Source of the DNA: Acidiphilium rubrum
GTDB lineage: Bacteria > Pseudomonadota > Alphaproteobacteria > Acetobacterales > Acetobacteraceae
Length of the DNA: 59,497 nt
NCBI RefSeq assembly: GCF_900156265.1
Contig: NZ_FTNE01000025.1
Coordinates: 1-59,497 of the forward strand
Reading direction: 5' to 3'
In this document: in pieces, positions 7,953 through 17,196 of the stretch
Position numbering within the stretch: the first letter of the stretch is position 1
Layout of the letters: each line of letters begins with the position of its first letter
Program-made: the position numbers and the translations under genes
The notes under the pieces: generated by a model
Told to the model about the DNA's origin: nothing
Databases searched by the model: none
The model's input: only the letters and a program-made list of their open reading frames with translations

Positions 7953-9284
7953 ATGAGTTGGACCAACCGGGTCGTCTGGCAGGAGGGAATGTTTCTCCGC
8001 TCGCAACATTTCCAGCAGCAGGATCGCTGGCTGGATGCATTGCTGCGCGGCCGGATTGCATCATTGGTGCCTTACCCCTGGGGCATCACCCACGCCACGA
8101 TCAACCGCGACCTGCTCGGCACCGGCCGGTTCGCGTTAGCCGAGGCGGCCGGCGTGTTCGAGGATGGCACGCCCTTCGCCCTGCCGAACGAGGCCGATCA
8201 CCCCGCACCGTTCGATGTGCCGGAAGCCACCCGCAACGTGCTGGTGCATCTGGCCCTGCCGATCCGCCAGCCCGGCGCGGCCGAAATCGCCGCACCCGAT
8301 GGTAGCACCGAAGGGCGCTACACCGCCGCGCGGTTCGAGGCGTACGACACCCATTCCGCCTCGCCCGAACCGGCCGAAGTGCTGATCGGCCGGCTGCGGC
8401 TGCGCTACATGCTCGATACCGAGGATCGCGCCGGATTCCTCTGCCTGCCGATGGCCCGCATCATCGAGGTCTCGGCCGATAAACGCGTCACGCTCGACGA
8501 GCGCTGGTGCCCCCCCGCGCTGGCCTGCCACGCCGCCGCCCCGCTCGCCGGGCTGATCACCGAATTTTCCGGCATGATCCACCAGCGCGGCGAGGCGCTG
8601 GCCGCACGGCTCAACGCGCCCGGCACCCGCGGCGTGGCGGAGGTGCAGGATTTCATGCTGCTGCAGGCGATCAACCGCTGGCAGGCGCTGTTGCAGCATT
8701 GGGCGGATGCTGCGGTAATCCACCCGGAAACACTCTACGCCGCCTTCGTCGAAATGGCGGCCGAGTTCGCCACCTTCATCGAGGGTACGCGCCGGCCCAA
8801 CACCTATCCCGGCTACCGGCATGAGGATCTGCAACGCAGCTTTGCCCCGGTCGTGGCCGATCTGCGCCGCTCGCTGTCCGCGGTGATCGAACAGAACGCG
8901 ATCGCGATTCCCTTGCAGGAGCGCCGGCACGGCGTGCACGTCGGCCCGATCAACGATCGTTCGATCCTGCGGGCATCGAATTTCGTCCTCACCGTCCAGG
9001 CGGATGTGCCGGGCGAAACCCTCCGGCGGCTGTTCCCGGCACAGGTGAAAATCGGTGCGGTCGAACAGATCAGGGAGTTGGTCAACGTCGCACTGCCGGG
9101 CATTTCGGTGCGGCCCTTGCCGGTCGCCCCACGCCAGATTCCGTTCTACGCGGGTGCGAGCTATTTCGAGCTCGATCGCGGCAGCCCGCATTGGCAGCAG
9201 ATGCAGAATTCGGGCGCCTTCGCCCTGCATGTCTCGGGCGAGTTTCCGGGCATGAAACTCGAACTCTGGGCGATCCGCGGATGA
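7953..9284 (+). CDS. tssK: T6SS baseplate protein TssK
   Basis: 443 residues, the normal TssK length. The start is typical (VVWQEGMFLRSQHFQQQDRW), and the C-terminal part includes PRQIPFYAGASYFELDRGSP and the terminal LHVSGEFPGMKLELWAIRG. TssK trimers link the baseplate to the TssL-TssM membrane complex in the cytoplasm. Its stop overlaps the tssL start (ATGA). Confidence 0.97.
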   Translation: MSWTNRVVWQEGMFLRSQHFQQQDRWLDALLRGRIASLVPYPWGITHATINRDLLGTGRFALAEAAGVFEDGTPFALPNEADHPAPFDVPEATRNVLVHLALPIRQPGAAEIAAPDGSTEGRYTAARFEAYDTHSASPEPAEVLIGRLRLRYMLDTEDRAGFLCLPMARIIEVSADKRVTLDERWCPPALACHAAAPLAGLITEFSGMIHQRGEALAARLNAPGTRGVAEVQDFMLLQAINRWQALLQHWADAAVIHPETLYAAFVEMAAEFATFIEGTRRPNTYPGYRHEDLQRSFAPVVADLRRSLSAVIEQNAIAIPLQERRHGVHVGPINDRSILRASNFVLTVQADVPGETLRRLFPAQVKIGAVEQIRELVNVALPGISVRPLPVAPRQIPFYAGASYFELDRGSPHWQQMQNSGAFALHVSGEFPGMKLELWAIRG

Positions 9285-10630
9285 GCGACAACCCGTTCTC
9301 CGAACCCGACGACAGCGACCGCACGATCATTCGCCCATCGCCGGGCGGCAGGCGCCCACCGCCCGCACCGCCGCCGCCGACCGGCGGCGGTTCCGAACCC
9401 CCCGCGCCACCGCCACCGGGCGGTGGCGCCGAGACGCTCAATTTCGGCTCGACACCGCTGCTCGCCGCCGCCGCGCCCCTGCTGCAATTGCTCGCACGCC
9501 TGCGCAACACGCTGCAACCGCCCGATTCCGGCGATCTGCGCGAGCGTGCGGCGCGCGCCCTGCGCGATTTCGAAATCGCCGGGCGCCAGGCGCAAGTCCC
9601 GGTCGATCAACTCCGTCCCGCGCATTACGCGCTCTGCGCCAGCCTCGATGACGTGGTGCTCGCCACCCCCTGGGGCAGCCAGGGTGCCTGGGCGCAGCGC
9701 TCGCTGGTATCGACCTTTCATCAGGAGGTGCGTTCCGGCGAGCGGTTCTTCGACATATTGAAGCAGATCCGCGAAAGCCCCGGCCAGTTCCTCGCGGTGC
9801 TCGAACTGATGTATGTCTGCCTCTCGCTCGGCTACATGGGCCGCTACCGGCTCAGCCCGCGCGGACCGGCCGAAATCGACCGGCTGCGCGAGGATATCTA
9901 CGCGACCATCCGCCGCGCCCGCCCGCCGGGCGATCCGGCCCTGTCGCCGCATTGGCAGGGCGTCGCCGCGGCGTATCGTCCCCGGCGCGCCTCCGTGCCG
10001 GTGTGGGTGGCGGGTGCTGCGGCGCTCGGTGTGCTGGCGCTGGTCTATGCGAGCCTCGACTATACGCTCGCCGGCGCGTCCGGCGCGCTCTACAACCGCG
10101 CGGTCGCGGCCGATCCGTCGCATATGCCAAGTCTGGTCCGCGCCGGTCCCACCGCGCCGCCGCCGCCGCCGGTGGCACCATCCCCCACCGTGCTCGACCG
10201 GTTGCGCGGATTTCTCTCGCCCGAAATCGCCAAGGGCGAGGTCAGCGTGCTGGGCAGCGTGAATGCGCCGATCGTGCGGATCAACAACACCGGCCTGTTC
10301 GATTCCGGCAGCGCCACCGTGCAGGCGCAGGCTTTGCCGCTGATGGGCAAAATCGGCCAGGCACTCGCGCGTGAGCGCGGCCAGGTCCAGGTGATCGGCT
10401 ATACCGACAGCCAGCCAATCCACACGCTGCAATTCCCGAACAACCTCGTGCTCTCGCAGGACCGCGCCCGCGCCGCCGCCGCCGTGCTGGACCGTTCGAT
10501 CGGCGATCAGAGCCGTATCACCGCCGAGGGTCGGGGCGCTGCCTCGCCGATCGCGAGCAACGCAACGGCTGCCGGCCGCGCGCTGAATCGCCGGATCGAG
10601 ATCGTGCTGATCCGGGGGAGTGCGCCATGA
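9281..10630 (+). CDS. tssL: T6SS inner-membrane protein TssL with OmpA-like domain
   Basis: 449 residues from ATG 9281, chosen because it overlaps the tssK stop. Residues 1-50 are a Pro/Gly-rich cytoplasmic extension. Residues 55-235 are the DotU/IcmH domain (HYALCASLDDVVLATPWG, FLAVLELMYVCLSLGYMGRY). One membrane helix lies at about 240-258. The periplasmic OmpA/MotB-type peptidoglycan-binding domain is about 315-449 (VIGYTDSQPI, LSQDRARAAAAVL, ALNRRIEIVL). This is the extended TssL type that anchors the system to the cell wall itself, so a separate TagL is not needed. Confidence 0.96.
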   Translation: MSDNPFSEPDDSDRTIIRPSPGGRRPPPAPPPPTGGGSEPPAPPPPGGGAETLNFGSTPLLAAAAPLLQLLARLRNTLQPPDSGDLRERAARALRDFEIAGRQAQVPVDQLRPAHYALCASLDDVVLATPWGSQGAWAQRSLVSTFHQEVRSGERFFDILKQIRESPGQFLAVLELMYVCLSLGYMGRYRLSPRGPAEIDRLREDIYATIRRARPPGDPALSPHWQGVAAAYRPRRASVPVWVAGAAALGVLALVYASLDYTLAGASGALYNRAVAADPSHMPSLVRAGPTAPPPPPVAPSPTVLDRLRGFLSPEIAKGEVSVLGSVNAPIVRINNTGLFDSGSATVQAQALPLMGKIGQALARERGQVQVIGYTDSQPIHTLQFPNNLVLSQDRARAAAAVLDRSIGDQSRITAEGRGAASPIASNATAAGRALNRRIEIVLIRGSAP

Positions 10631-10815
10631 GCGCAGTTTCAATAGCAAAGCAAGCACTGCTTTTTTTGAAAAAAAAGCAGCAAAAAAACTTTTATCTGAT
10701 TAAGCCCGTGCCAGCAAAACCACCCATGCCCCCAACCACCAAAAGTTTTTTGCTGCTTTTTTACAAAAAAGCAGTCTTGTCCTTCCCTTCCTTTCTCGCA
10801 CCGGCCCCCCGATGA
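10627..10815 (+). repeat. Palindromic repeat unit inserted between tssL and tssM, with a bridging reading frame
   Basis: The repeat occupies about 10651-10785: a left hairpin (CTGCTTTTTTT / AAAAAAGCAG, 10657-10680), a roughly 60-base spacer and a right hairpin in inverted order (about 10751-10775). A 62-codon frame crosses it. Its ATG (10627) overlaps the tssL stop as ATGA, and its TGA (10813-10815) overlaps the tssM start as ATGA. The encoded peptide is low-complexity Lys/Phe/Leu sequence, the typical spurious translation of this repeat. It is probably not a functional protein, but the frame could keep ribosomes coupled from tssL to tssM. Confidence 0.75.
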
Positions 10816-13800
10816 ACGCCCGCCTGGCCCGCTGGCTTCTAACCGGCCTCGGCGTTGCCATCATCGCAGCGCTGGTCTGGTTCTTCGCGCCGTTCTGGCC
10901 GCCGCTGGCCGGCATTCTGCCGCGCGCGATCATCATCGCCCTGATCGTGCTGCTCTGGCTCGGGGTCAATCTCTGGCTCGATCGGCGCGCCCGCAAGCGC
11001 GCCAGCACGGTCGAGAGCGCGATCACGGCCGCACCGGTCGACCCCGATGCAGGTGCGAAGCAGGACGAGGTTGCCGCGTTGTCAGCGCGCTTGAAAAAGG
11101 CGCTGGCGATTCTCGCCAAGGCGCGCGGCACGCGCGGTTACCTGTATGAGCAGCCCTGGTACGTCATCATCGGGCCGCCCGGCGCCGGCAAAACGACCGC
11201 GCTGATGAACGCCGGGCTGAATTTTCCACTGGCGGCGGAGCTGGGGCAGGGGGCGGTCGCCGGGGTCGGCGGTACGCGCTATTGCGACTGGTGGTTCACC
11301 GATCAGGCCGTGATGATCGACACCGCCGGCCGCTACACCACGCAGGATTCCGCCGTCGCGGTCGATCAGGCCGGCTGGCACGGGTTTCTCGACCTGCTGA
11401 AACGCACCAGGCCGCGCCAGCCGCTGAACGGCGTGATCGTGGCGATCGCGCTGTCGGACATCGCGGGCGGCGATCCGTCCGCCAGCGCGGCCCATGCTCG
11501 CGCGATCCGTGCGCGGATCAAGGATCTTACGTCCCGCCTCGGCGTGACCGTACCGGTCTATGCGCTGTTCACCAAATCCGACCTGATCGCGGGTTTCACC
11601 GAGTTTTTCGATGATCTGGACACCGCCGGCCGCGCCCAGGTCTGGGGAGCCACGTTCCCGAACGAGCGCGGGCCGGCCGGCGCCGTTCGCGAATTCGTGC
11701 CCGAATTCAAGGCCCTGATCGGCCGGATCGAGGCGCGGGTGATCGACCGCCTCGCCGCCGAGCGCAGCCCGGACCGCCGCGCGATGATCGAGGGATTTCC
11801 CCTCCAGGTCGCCAGCCTGCAAGCGCCGCTGGCGGCATTCCTGACCGAGGCGTTCGGCGGTTCGACGCTCGACCCCGCGCCCTGGCTGCGCGGTGTCTAT
11901 CTTTGCTCCGGCACGCAGGAAGGCACGCCGATCGACCGGCTGACCGGCGCCCTGGCGCGCAGTTTCGGCATCGACCAGCGGCGCGCGCCGAGCCTGCGGC
12001 CGCAATCCGGCCGCTCGTATTTTCTGGCCTCGCTGTTGAAGGACGTGATCTTCGGCGAGGCGATGCTCGGGTCGGCGGATCGCGGCCTCGCGCGCCGACG
12101 CTTCGCACTGCGGGCGGGCGGGTTCGCCGCGGTCGGCGTGGTGTTCATCGCGTTGGTGGCCGGCCTGTTGATCAGCCGGGGCAACAATGCGGCCGCCATC
12201 GCGCGGGCGAATAACAGCCTCGCCGCCGAACAGAAAATCGCTGCCACCCTCAAGCTCGATCCGGTTTCGAGCGCCAACCTGCCGCTGATCGCGCCATTGC
12301 TCGAACAGGCGCGCCGCCTGGCCGCAGCGAAGCCGGATGCCGGCTTCGCCGGGCTGGGCCTCGATCAGACCCGTTCGATCCATGCGGCCACCGCCGCGGT
12401 CTATCGCCACACGCTCGATTTCGCGCTGCTGCCGCGGCTGGTTCTGCAACTGGAAGCCGAAATGCGCGGTGGCCTCGACCGACCCGATTTCCTGTATCAG
12501 GCGACGCGCGTCTATCTGATGCTCGGCAACCAGGGCCCGCTCGATGCGCCGCTGGTCGAGGCGTGGATGAAGCTCGACTGGCAACGCCTGTATCCCGGCA
12601 TCGGCCAGACCGATCTGCGCGCCTCGCTGATGGAGAATTTGATCGATCTGCTTGCCCGCCCGCTGCCCGATGTTCCGCTGGATGGCGGGCTGGTCGCGAC
12701 CGCGCGCGCCACCTTCTCGCGGGTGCCGATCGCCGAGCGCGTCTATTCGCGCATCCGCGATTCCCAGGCGGCCGCGCGCGTGCCGGATTGGACACCGGCG
12801 GCAGCGCTCGGTGCCGCCGGCACGCCGCTGTTCACCAACGCGACCGGCAAACCCCTGACCGATGGCGTGCCCGGATTTTTCACACGGCGCGGCTTCTACA
12901 CCGTGCTGTTGCCGGCACTCACCCACGCCACGCAGGATGTCGCGAAGGAAAGCTGGGTGCTCGGCCAGTCATCTCAGGTCGATCCCAACTCGCCGCAGAT
13001 GCAGTCGCTGGAAAGCGATGTGATCAAACTCTACGAGGCGGATTACGCCGCGCATTGGCGCACGATGATCGATGACATCAATCTGGTGCCGCTGGGCAGC
13101 GCCGGGCAGGCGGTGCAGGCGCTCTATGTGCTCGGCTCGCCGCAATCGCCGATGAAGACGCTGCTGGAATCGATGGCCAAGCAACTCACCCTGTCACAGG
13201 CGCCGAAACTGCCCAAGGGCAGCGCCGCACCGAAGGCACCGCATCTGGCCGCGCTTGATGCCGCGGCCGCACGGCTCAAGGGCGTCGTCGGGCCGGAGAA
13301 CGGCGCGCCACCACCGGCACCTGGTGCCGCGATCGATCAGAAATTCGCACCCCTGCGCACCTATGTCGGCAATGGCGCGGTCGGTGCGCCGATCAGCCTG
13401 ACCCTGCAACTGATCGATCAGGTGCAGCAACAACTCGCCACGCTCGCGGCCACCGCCCCCGGTGCCGCCGGACCCGCGGCACCCGGTGCGGGCGGCGATG
13501 CGGCGGCGCTGCTCGAAGGCGAGGCGCAGCACGACCCGCAACCGGTGCGGCGCTGGCTCAGTGGCATTACCGCGACGGCGAACACTTTGCGCGGCGGCAG
13601 CGCGGCGGCTTCGGCCGCGGCGGCGTTCAATGCGCCGGGTGGGGCGGCGCCGTTGTGTCAGAAGGCGGTGGTCGGGCATTACCCGTTCGATCGCAGCGCC
13701 AGCGCCGGCATTCCGCTCGCGGATTTCGCGCATCTGTTCGCCCCGGGTGCGGCACTCGATAGTTTTTTCAACACCCAGGTGCGACCCTTCGTGAACATGA

Positions 13801-14321
13801 CCGCGCCGGTGTGGCACGTGCAGCCGGTCAACGGCGTCACCCCGCCGGTCAGCCAGGGGGCGGTGGCGGAGTTCCAGCGCGCCCAGGAAATCCAGCAGAT
13901 GTTCTTTGTCGGCAGCGCGACGCCGAGCGTGCAATTCACCATCACGCCGGAATCGCTCTCGGCCAGTGCGGCGCAGGTGACGCTGCAACTTGGCGGTGTC
14001 ACCATCAACTACGCCCATGGCCCGACGGTGCCGACCTCGGTGACCTGGCCGGGGGCGGATGGCATGCAAGCCGCCCGGTTGATCATTACACCGGCGGCGG
14101 CCGGCGGCACGCCGATCACCTTGCAGGCCAGCGGGCCATGGGCGGTGTTCCGGCTGTTCAACCAGGGCAGCCTGACGGCAGGCGGCGCGTCGGCGCGCTA
14201 TACGCTCACCTTCGATCAGGGTGGCGAGACGGCATCCTTCGCGATCGAAGCGGGTTCGATCTTCAACCCGTTCGCACCGGGCGTGCTGACCAATTTCCGC
14301 TGCCCGAGTCTGCGGGGATGA
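10812..14321 (+). CDS. tssM: T6SS inner-membrane core protein TssM (IcmF)
   Basis: 1169 residues, normal for TssM. Two N-terminal membrane helices lie within residues 8-58, then a cytoplasmic NTPase-like domain with Walker A GPPGAGKTT at 121-129, a third membrane helix at about 440-460 (FAAVGVVFIALVAGLLIS), and a long periplasmic IcmF-related region that contacts TssJ. The intact Walker A means this TssM may bind ATP, which only some family members do. The start at 10812 overlaps the bridging frame of the inserted repeat. The stop overlaps tagF by four bases. Confidence 0.97.
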   Translation: MNARLARWLLTGLGVAIIAALVWFFAPFWPPLAGILPRAIIIALIVLLWLGVNLWLDRRARKRASTVESAITAAPVDPDAGAKQDEVAALSARLKKALAILAKARGTRGYLYEQPWYVIIGPPGAGKTTALMNAGLNFPLAAELGQGAVAGVGGTRYCDWWFTDQAVMIDTAGRYTTQDSAVAVDQAGWHGFLDLLKRTRPRQPLNGVIVAIALSDIAGGDPSASAAHARAIRARIKDLTSRLGVTVPVYALFTKSDLIAGFTEFFDDLDTAGRAQVWGATFPNERGPAGAVREFVPEFKALIGRIEARVIDRLAAERSPDRRAMIEGFPLQVASLQAPLAAFLTEAFGGSTLDPAPWLRGVYLCSGTQEGTPIDRLTGALARSFGIDQRRAPSLRPQSGRSYFLASLLKDVIFGEAMLGSADRGLARRRFALRAGGFAAVGVVFIALVAGLLISRGNNAAAIARANNSLAAEQKIAATLKLDPVSSANLPLIAPLLEQARRLAAAKPDAGFAGLGLDQTRSIHAATAAVYRHTLDFALLPRLVLQLEAEMRGGLDRPDFLYQATRVYLMLGNQGPLDAPLVEAWMKLDWQRLYPGIGQTDLRASLMENLIDLLARPLPDVPLDGGLVATARATFSRVPIAERVYSRIRDSQAAARVPDWTPAAALGAAGTPLFTNATGKPLTDGVPGFFTRRGFYTVLLPALTHATQDVAKESWVLGQSSQVDPNSPQMQSLESDVIKLYEADYAAHWRTMIDDINLVPLGSAGQAVQALYVLGSPQSPMKTLLESMAKQLTLSQAPKLPKGSAAPKAPHLAALDAAAARLKGVVGPENGAPPPAPGAAIDQKFAPLRTYVGNGAVGAPISLTLQLIDQVQQQLATLAATAPGAAGPAAPGAGGDAAALLEGEAQHDPQPVRRWLSGITATANTLRGGSAAASAAAAFNAPGGAAPLCQKAVVGHYPFDRSASAGIPLADFAHLFAPGAALDSFFNTQVRPFVNMTAPVWHVQPVNGVTPPVSQGAVAEFQRAQEIQQMFFVGSATPSVQFTITPESLSASAAQVTLQLGGVTINYAHGPTVPTSVTWPGADGMQAARLIITPAAAGGTPITLQASGPWAVFRLFNQGSLTAGGASARYTLTFDQGGETASFAIEAGSIFNPFAPGVLTNFRCPSLRG

Positions 14322-14848
14322 GTGCGGGGTTCTACGGCAAGCTACCCGCGCGCGGCGATTTCGTGCGCGGTGGGCTGAGCACCGCGGTGGTCGATGCGCT
14401 CGATGATTGGATGCGCGCCTGCCTGCACGCCAGCCAGGATTCGCTGGGCGAGTCCTGGGTGGATTGCTGGATGGAAGCGCCGGTCTGGCGCTTTTTCGCG
14501 ACCATCGGCGGGCAGCGTCTTGGTGGTGTGTGGATGCCGAGCATGGACAGTGTGGAGCGCTGCTTTCCGCTCGTGATTGCGACCGATGCCGCGCGCGCCG
14601 GCCCTGCCTGGCTGGCCGGTGCCGAGGCGCTCGGCTTCGATGCCGTCACGACCGATGTCACGCCGGATCGCCTCGCGCTGCGCCTGGTCGGCATCGCACC
14701 CGACCCGTGGACGCCGCCCGCGCGCAACATTTGGTGGACCGACGGCGCGCCGCGCAAGGCCGCCGCGCGATTCGAGTGCGATGATCTGCCCGATCCCGCA
14801 GGCTTCGCGGCGTTCCTGACCGATCAGGCGCCGGACGCTGCGCGATGA
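14318..14848 (+). CDS. tagF: T6SS-associated protein TagF
   Basis: 176 residues from ATG 14318, which overlaps the tssM stop. The N-terminus GFYGKLPARGDFVRGGL is the hallmark of TagF (ImpM), followed by WMEAPVWRFF and GVWMPSMDSVERCFPLVIA. TagF acts in the cytoplasm as a post-translational repressor of assembly; in some species it is fused to PppA. Here the two are separate but overlapping genes. Confidence 0.95.
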   Translation: MSAGFYGKLPARGDFVRGGLSTAVVDALDDWMRACLHASQDSLGESWVDCWMEAPVWRFFATIGGQRLGGVWMPSMDSVERCFPLVIATDAARAGPAWLAGAEALGFDAVTTDVTPDRLALRLVGIAPDPWTPPARNIWWTDGAPRKAAARFECDDLPDPAGFAAFLTDQAPDAAR

Positions 14849-15567
14849 TCCCGCGTGTTACCACCTGGGCGCAGACCCATGTCGGGACGGTGCGCCGGCA
14901 CAACGAGGATGCCTATCTGTGTCGGCCGGACCTCGGGCTTTGGGCGGTCGCCGATGGCGCGGGCGGCCATCAGTCCGGCGAGCTTGCGTCCGGCATGATC
15001 GCGGCGGCGCTGGATCGGCTGGAGCCAGGGTTGACCGCGGCGGAGTTGCTGCCGCGGGTGCGCGTGGCGATGAACGAGACCCACACGGCGTTGCTGCACG
15101 AGGCCGGATTGCGGGGGGCGGGGACCGTCATTGCTTCGACCGTGGTGATATTGGTGCTGCGCGATACGCATTTCGCCTGCCTGTGGGCCGGTGATTCCCG
15201 GGCCTATCTGTTGCGCCAGGGCGCGTTGACCCAGATTACCCGCGACCATTCGCTGGTGCAGGACCTCGTCGATCAGGGGCGCCTGAGCCTGGCGGCGGCC
15301 GAGCATCATCCGCAGGCGAACGTGATCACGCGGGCGCTGGGTGCCGACGGCCTCGATCTGGAGTTGGACAAGACGATCGGCACGATCGAACCCGGCGATC
15401 GCTTTCTGTTATGCTCGGACGGGTTGAGCAAGACCCTGCCGGTGAGCGAGATTGCGGCGTTGCTGGGTGCGCCGGACGGCGTGCCGCCGACCGAATTGCT
15501 GATTGCGGCGGCACTGGCGCGGAAGGGGAGTGACAATGTGACTGCGGTGGTGGTGACGATCGGCTGA
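14845..15567 (+). CDS. pppA: PP2C-type Ser/Thr phosphatase PppA of the T6SS
   Basis: 240 residues with the PP2C motifs in order: RRHNEDA (17-23), ADGAGGHQSGE (36-46), LWAGDSRAYLLR, TRDHSLV, LCSDGLSK and SDNVTAVVV. The metal-binding Asp residues of these motifs are present. PppA removes phosphate placed on Fha by PpkA and so resets the apparatus. It overlaps tagF (ATGA) and ends the operon. The stop codon lies in the first of three tandem CGGCTGAAGGCGG copies. No PpkA kinase gene is in the window. Confidence 0.95.
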   Translation: MIPRVTTWAQTHVGTVRRHNEDAYLCRPDLGLWAVADGAGGHQSGELASGMIAAALDRLEPGLTAAELLPRVRVAMNETHTALLHEAGLRGAGTVIASTVVILVLRDTHFACLWAGDSRAYLLRQGALTQITRDHSLVQDLVDQGRLSLAAAEHHPQANVITRALGADGLDLELDKTIGTIEPGDRFLLCSDGLSKTLPVSEIAALLGAPDGVPPTELLIAAALARKGSDNVTAVVVTIG

Positions 15568-15601
15568 AGGCGGGCGGCTGAAGGCGGTCGGCTGAAGGCG
15601 G
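15561..15601 (+). repeat. Three tandem copies of CGGCTGAAGGCGG
   Basis: Perfect copies lie at 15561-15573, 15575-15587 and 15589-15601, a 14-base period. The first contains the pppA stop codon, so the expansion lengthens only the trailer. No role is evident. Confidence 0.85.
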
Positions 15602-16574
15602 TTATGGTTTTAGTTACGATATCGTAACGAAAAGGACGCGCGAATGCGCTGTGGCCTTGGTGTGTTTTTTGGAGGGCTCGGGGCTGGGGCGGGTCGTGCA
15701 TTGATTGCCGGGACGCGTGGCGATCGCGATGGACTCGGAGGGTTGGCGTTGCCGCAGCGCGCTGGCTTGATCGGCACGGGACGGCACGGTGAAGTGTGGC
15801 GGCACGGTGAAGCGGGGCGGCGCGATGAAGCGCGCGATCGGTGATGGGCGGAATGACCCGGCCGGTTCCGGCTCGTGCAGCATCGGATCGGGCGCGATGA
15901 TGTCCGGACGCGTTGATATCGCCCTGGCGTGCCGGCGGGCGCGGGGTGTGGTTTTGGGCGGTGGGTTCGGGGGTTCGTGCGGGTTGGGACGCCGGTTCTT
16001 GTGGTGCTGCGGCGATCGGGTTTTCGCGCCGGTGAATGATGGCGTTGCAGAGGGCGAGGATGAGGTCGAACAGAGCCCGTGCCAGCCCCGTCGCACAGTC
16101 GCGCTGGGTCGAGACGCCGTCACGCAGCAGCTTGACGGTGTCGGCACCAGGCACGGTCAGGGACTCTGAGGCGGTAGGCTCGATCATAATTTGATCAAAG
16201 CACAGCCGGCGGGGGGTGGGAAAGCGTTACTTATACTAATTTCGTGTTTTTGGTACGGATTGTCGTGGTCGCGTTGTTTTCCGGGATGCACCGGGCTGCG
16301 GGGCGGGTTCGATCAGGATGGCGGCGCGCAAGTGAACGGTTTTGTGGTTGCCGGTGGCAGGCTCGATCATTGCGGTTGGAGTAGGTTGGGTCGCAAGGGC
16401 GACTCAATCTATCTGCCCGGCAAAAATCGTTGGTGACCGATTTGATGACCCCATATCATCCTGCGTCACGTTTCTATGGATACCAACGGTCGTGAACCGT
16501 CATCATTAACGCTGTCTCGTGAACGGCATGAGCGACGATCGCGAGCCGAAACAGGACGGTTGGTCCTATTGTGG
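15602..16574. other. Roughly 1-kb region without a confident gene
   Basis: It lies between pppA and the gene behind hcp. It contains a perfect 16-base palindrome (15613-15628), a run of short GC-rich repeats around GGCACGGTGAAG (15783-15835), and AT-richer sequence beyond 16190. A minus-strand frame starting at ATG 16187 has a plausible first 55 residues (VKLLRDGVSTQRDCATGLAR, ALFDLILALCNAIIHRR). It then turns into low-complexity His/Arg/Ala sequence and runs antisense into pppA, so at most its first part is a decayed gene. Plus-strand frames at 15644-15844 and 15789-16169 look random. I find no RNA gene or mobile element. Confidence 0.5.
15613..15628. promoter_or_regulatory. Perfect 16-bp palindrome, operator-like
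   Basis: GTTACGATATCGTAAC reads the same on both strands and begins 46 bases after the pppA stop. An uninterrupted palindrome of this size suits a dimeric repressor such as a TetR-type protein. No regulator gene and no confident gene start are adjacent, so its function is open. Confidence 0.4.
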
Positions 16575-17150
16575 TCAATAATGATAAATAAATGAACAGA
16601 CGGTTCCGTTCTGCCCGCGTACAGGGATGGTGCGATGCAGTGAAACCCCGCCCGACACACTGTTCGAGACCGTATAGGTGCCACCGTTGATGTTTACGGT
16701 TTGGTGATTGCTGAGATAGGTCCTGATTTTGTCAGGGATCGCCTGGTAACCGGTCGTGCCGCGATTATTGACACCGCGCAGGGCGACATCGTAGCCGCTG
16801 TTTTTGAAGGCTTGCCAGAAGCCATGGACCCTTGTTGCAAAGTCATCCCAGCCCGCAGGAGTGGTGACGGGAGGCGGTTGCGGATTGTAGGTGGCCGATC
16901 TGACGAACACCATGCGGCCGAATCCGCCGCAGATATCCTTCATTTCCGTATTTCTGGATGCAATCCGGCTGGCGCCGTTGATGCGTTCCTCGCCATACAC
17001 GCTCATGCCGTTGCGTACAGCTTCGCCGTGGGTGGCGCCGGGCGAGACCACGGTGCCGCTTTCACCGAGGACCGACGTCTCGGTTCCACAGACGACGCAT
17101 TTGTAGATGAACTTGTGAGGTTTCGTCATGAAGTCGATGGACGTAGACAT
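16575..17150 (-). CDS. Unknown protein encoded behind hcp, candidate Hcp-associated effector
   Basis: 191 residues, not recognised. It has a CxxC pair near the N-terminus (FIYKCVVCGTETSVLGESG), a region with GATHGEAVRNGMSVYGEER, a Trp-rich middle (AGWDDFATRVHGFWQAFKNS) and a C-terminus with GGVSLHRTIPVRG. There is no signal peptide or membrane helix. It follows hcp on the same strand 82 bases away, beyond a strong terminator, so it would be expressed at a lower level than hcp. Small unknown genes directly after hcp often encode cargo carried inside the Hcp ring or an adaptor. No clear immunity gene follows. Base composition is less GC-rich than the tss genes, which suggests acquired sequence. 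Confidence 0.65.
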   Translation of the reverse strand: MSTSIDFMTKPHKFIYKCVVCGTETSVLGESGTVVSPGATHGEAVRNGMSVYGEERINGASRIASRNTEMKDICGGFGRMVFVRSATYNPQPPPVTTPAGWDDFATRVHGFWQAFKNSGYDVALRGVNNRGTTGYQAIPDKIRTYLSNHQTVNINGGTYTVSNSVSGGVSLHRTIPVRGQNGTVCSFIYHY

Positions 17151-17196
17151 GGACGGCTCCCTGTATCATCGGTTGGCACTGCGTGGAAATGCTTGG

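Noticed and set aside
11082-12926. 614-codon minus-strand frame inside tssM
   Set aside because: Antisense shadow of tssM; low-complexity Arg/Gly/Gln-rich product with no recognisable domain.
15561-15835. GC-rich short repeats read as a repeat-protein gene
   Set aside because: No frame stays open with a regular repeat peptide, and the units vary in length.
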